From: Gammaproteobacteria bacterium
GTDB lineage: Bacteria; Pseudomonadota; Gammaproteobacteria; UBA6429; Thiohalophilaceae
Assembly (NCBI GenBank): GCA_029882235.1
Contig: JAOULB010000157.1
Span: 1 to 5,772 of the forward strand
Reading direction: 5' to 3'
DNA: 5,772 nucleotides
Positions 4,445-5,772 of this stretch are shown here, one piece after another. Within the stretch, counting starts at the first letter, position 1; the number at the start of each line of letters is the position of its first letter. A model generated the notes under the pieces. The model searched no databases, was not told the origin of the DNA, and saw only the letters and a list, made by a program, of their open reading frames with translations. The translations under genes were made by a program, and so were the position numbers.

Positions 4445-4484
4445 CAAAAAGGCTCACCTGAAGAGGTGAGCCTTTTTTGTTTTT
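4445..4484 (+). terminator. Intrinsic terminator 2, after the displaced tRNA end
   Basis: AAAAAGGCTCACCT (4446-4459) pairs with AGGTGAGCCTTTTT (4464-4477) around loop GAAG, followed by further T-rich sequence (T at 4478, 4480-4484). It is a strong terminator and shares GGCTCAyCTGAA and the stem layout with terminator 1. It shows that transcription is expected to cross the hairpin array. Confidence 0.9.
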
Positions 4485-4859
4485 GATGTCTACATCGATC
4501 AAAGATTGATAAGGAACATCAGTAAGCTTGTTCCGTTAACAATAATCGTTAAGAGAAAGCGTCAAAACTATTTTATGTTAGTTTGAAAAATTGTCTGAAA
4601 ATCAGTTTATCAAATTATATTTTTAAAAAGTCCACGTATAAATTTGTTTATAAATTAAGCAAATTAACTGTTCTAGTTCACAAAATTGAAAAAATCATAT
4701 TAGTATCTTCTTAAATAATAACATTGTGAGTTTTAAAGCCACATAGATATATGGTTTTGAAAAATAATTATTAAATTGCATGAAAAAATAAAATGTCGGT
4801 TATTGATTGTCCAATGCTTATAATTGCGAGATAAAACAGCAGCCTACAGCATTATGAGA

Positions 4860-4894
4860 TGTGGATAAGATAAACTTTAATTAATTATGGATAA
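4860..4894 (-). promoter_or_regulatory. Two DnaA-box-like nonamers
   Basis: TGTGGATAA at 4860-4868 is the exact complement of the DnaA box TTATCCACA. TATGGATAA at 4886-4894 is one base off and in the same orientation, 26 bp away. They lie about 90-125 bp upstream of the predicted porin transcription start. Two boxes in AT-rich DNA do not make an origin; they could regulate or be fortuitous. Confidence 0.4.
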
Positions 4895-4910
4895 AATATT
4901 TAAGCTTTAC

Positions 4911-4947
4911 TGTTGCATATATACAACATAATTTAAGTCTGTTGTAT
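4911..4947. promoter_or_regulatory. 18-bp palindromic operator candidate plus third half-site upstream of porin promoter
   Basis: TGTTGCATATATACAACA (4911-4928) is symmetric at eight of nine base pairs. Its half-site TGTTGTAT, as read on the other strand, recurs exactly at 4940-4947, just before the -35 box at 4950. The placement, about -73 to -37 relative to the predicted start, suits an activator or an osmotic/nutrient regulator of the porin. I cannot name the regulator. Confidence 0.5.
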
Positions 4948-4949
4948 TT

Positions 4950-4977
4950 TTGAAAAAAATTGTTGCTTATCTATACT
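4950..4977 (+). promoter_or_regulatory. Porin promoter (TTGAAA-16-TATACT)
   Basis: TTGAAA (4950-4955) and TATACT (4972-4977) each match the sigma70 boxes at five of six positions with a 16-bp spacer. Transcription would start near 4984, giving a leader of about 87 nt with two CTCGAG sites (4996-5001 and 5036-5041) that can pair with each other. An overlapping alternative is TTGCTT (4963-4968), 17 bp, TATAAA (4986-4991). Confidence 0.65.
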
Positions 4978-5070
4978 TACTTCGGTATAAAAACCCTCGA
5001 GTTTGGTTAACCTAACTCTTTGTTCGAACTCACTACTCGAGAATAAAAAAATTTTAGGAGCAAATACATT

Positions 5071-5772
5071 ATGAATAAGAAACTGATTGCACTTGCAGTT
5101 GGCGCCGCGATGGCACCAATGGCAGCACAAGCTGAAATTACACCTTATGCACATATCCAGTTCGAATTAGCGAACATTGATGATGGCACTGATACTTCAA
5201 TGCGTATCACTGACCGTGAACGTGGTCGTATTGGTGTTAAAGGCAACCATGACGTTGGTGGTGGCATGAAAGCTTTTGCTACTGCTGAATTTGACTTCGT
5301 TGGTGGTAATGACGATTCAGAATTTGGTGATGCTGTTGACACAGATGACAATGGTGATGAAGTTAAGGTACGTGGTAACGCCCTTCGCGTACGTGAAATC
5401 TCAGCTGGTGTTAAAGGTGGTTTTGGCCAAGTAGAAATCGGTACTCTGAAATCTGCTTACAAATACACTGGTGGTGTTAAATACGATCCATTTGTAACTA
5501 CTACACTTGAAGCTCGTGGCGCCTACGGTATGAGTGGCGGTAAAGATTTCGGCGGCGCTATGGGTCACAATGCGTTTGTTAACAATGCTATTGGCTACAA
5601 AAATAAAGCCGGTGCTCTTAGCTTCTGGTTAACTTACAGCCCAGACGACTCTGATACTGATAACGATAATCAGGGTGATGACGGTCAGATGACTTATGCC
5701 GTGAAATTTGCTGGTGGCAACTTCGAAGCCTTCCTGTCAGGTGTAGATCGTGGTACTTCAAAAGCTGATTAC
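5071..5772 (+). CDS. Gram-negative porin, trimeric 16-strand type (5' part, 234 codons in window)
   Basis: The gene starts at an ATG with AGGAG ten bases upstream and stays open to the right edge, so the C-terminal strands are missing. Residues 1-21 are a signal peptide (MNKKLIALAVGAAMAP, ending A-A-Q-A) before EITPYAHIQ. The mature part shows alternating beta-strand residues and porin landmarks: DRERGRIGVKG (48-58), a strand ending FATAEFDF (69-76), GGFGQVEIGTLKSAYKY (116-132), YDPF (138-141) in the pore-loop region, and FWLTYSPDD (185-193). This fits the Porin_4/OmpC-like general porins that pass small solutes across the outer membrane; selectivity is not predictable here. Two loops are very acidic, DTDDNGDE at 90-97 and around 192-204. 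The gene has its own promoter and appears to be transcribed alone, at least at its 5' end. Confidence 0.92.
   Translation, partial: MNKKLIALAVGAAMAPMAAQAEITPYAHIQFELANIDDGTDTSMRITDRERGRIGVKGNHDVGGGMKAFATAEFDFVGGNDDSEFGDAVDTDDNGDEVKVRGNALRVREISAGVKGGFGQVEIGTLKSAYKYTGGVKYDPFVTTTLEARGAYGMSGGKDFGGAMGHNAFVNNAIGYKNKAGALSFWLTYSPDDSDTDNDNQGDDGQMTYAVKFAGGNFEAFLSGVDRGTSKADY

Larger units (their letters stand above)
4485..4949. other. AT-rich intergenic stretch without genes
   Basis: Frequent stops in all frames and no ribosome binding site followed by a plausible ORF. Small structures are seen: ATCAA-AGA-TTGAT at 4498-4510, GGAACA/TGTTCC at 4513-4518 and 4529-4534 with a 10-base loop, and CGTTAA twice near 4534-4552. 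Two DnaA-like nonamers and a palindrome lie in its right third and are listed separately. The remainder (about 4555-4855) holds nothing I can name. Confidence 0.6.

Noticed and set aside
4284..4502. Minus-strand ORF of 72 codons over the hairpin array
   Set aside because: It is made of the repeat, tRNA-end and terminator sequences read in antisense; it has no ribosome binding site and no protein-like features.
4933..5351. Two minus-strand ORFs overlapping the porin start
   Set aside because: They are shadows of the porin reading frame and its promoter region; the plus-strand signal peptide and ribosome binding site are clear.

Overview
The window reads as chromosomal DNA from a moderately AT-rich gammaproteobacterium. 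The pairing rplM-rpsI is the standard r-protein operon, and both products match the E. coli proteins closely in length and sequence. Other Gram-negative markers are two outer-membrane beta-barrel genes with signal peptides and a GlcF-type Fe-S protein. A Methylophaga or Piscirickettsiaceae-like source is a guess from the gene order and porin style; no marker here fixes the genus.

Left part (1-1789, minus strand), read from right to left: a GlcF-like two-cluster ferredoxin/CCG oxidoreductase subunit with a TTG start, a 63-residue exported small protein of unknown function, and the first 67 codons of a small OmpA-like beta-barrel protein. A 104-bp divergent intergenic region separates them from the plus-strand genes. 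Those are a thioredoxin-fold [2Fe-2S] ferredoxin (GTG start) and, one base later, a COG2945-type alpha/beta hydrolase, which form a tight two-gene operon.

Middle (2855-4072): a 369-bp gap holds a near-consensus sigma70 promoter, a short region that can fold into two small stem-loops, a very strong intrinsic terminator and then a second promoter for rplM-rpsI. The first promoter plus terminator defines a candidate small RNA of about 104 nt with a CCUCC motif in a hairpin loop. It could instead be an attenuated long leader of rplM.

Right part (4073-4484): rpsI is followed by a leaky-looking hairpin and a tRNA-Gln(CUG) gene with encoded CCA and its own terminator. Next comes a 240-bp segment with no protein gene. 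It carries an exact 22-bp copy of the tRNA 3' end, a second related terminator, an inverted copy of the T-arm 3' half and at least eight short perfect hairpins, several showing GGA in or beside the loop. This is the most unusual part of the window. It could be the scar of a tRNA-targeted mobile element, a structured RNA, or both.

From 4485 to 5070 the DNA is AT-rich and non-coding. It contains two DnaA-box-like nonamers, an 18-bp palindrome with an extra half-site, and a good sigma70 promoter. These precede a Gram-negative trimeric-type porin gene that runs off the right end.
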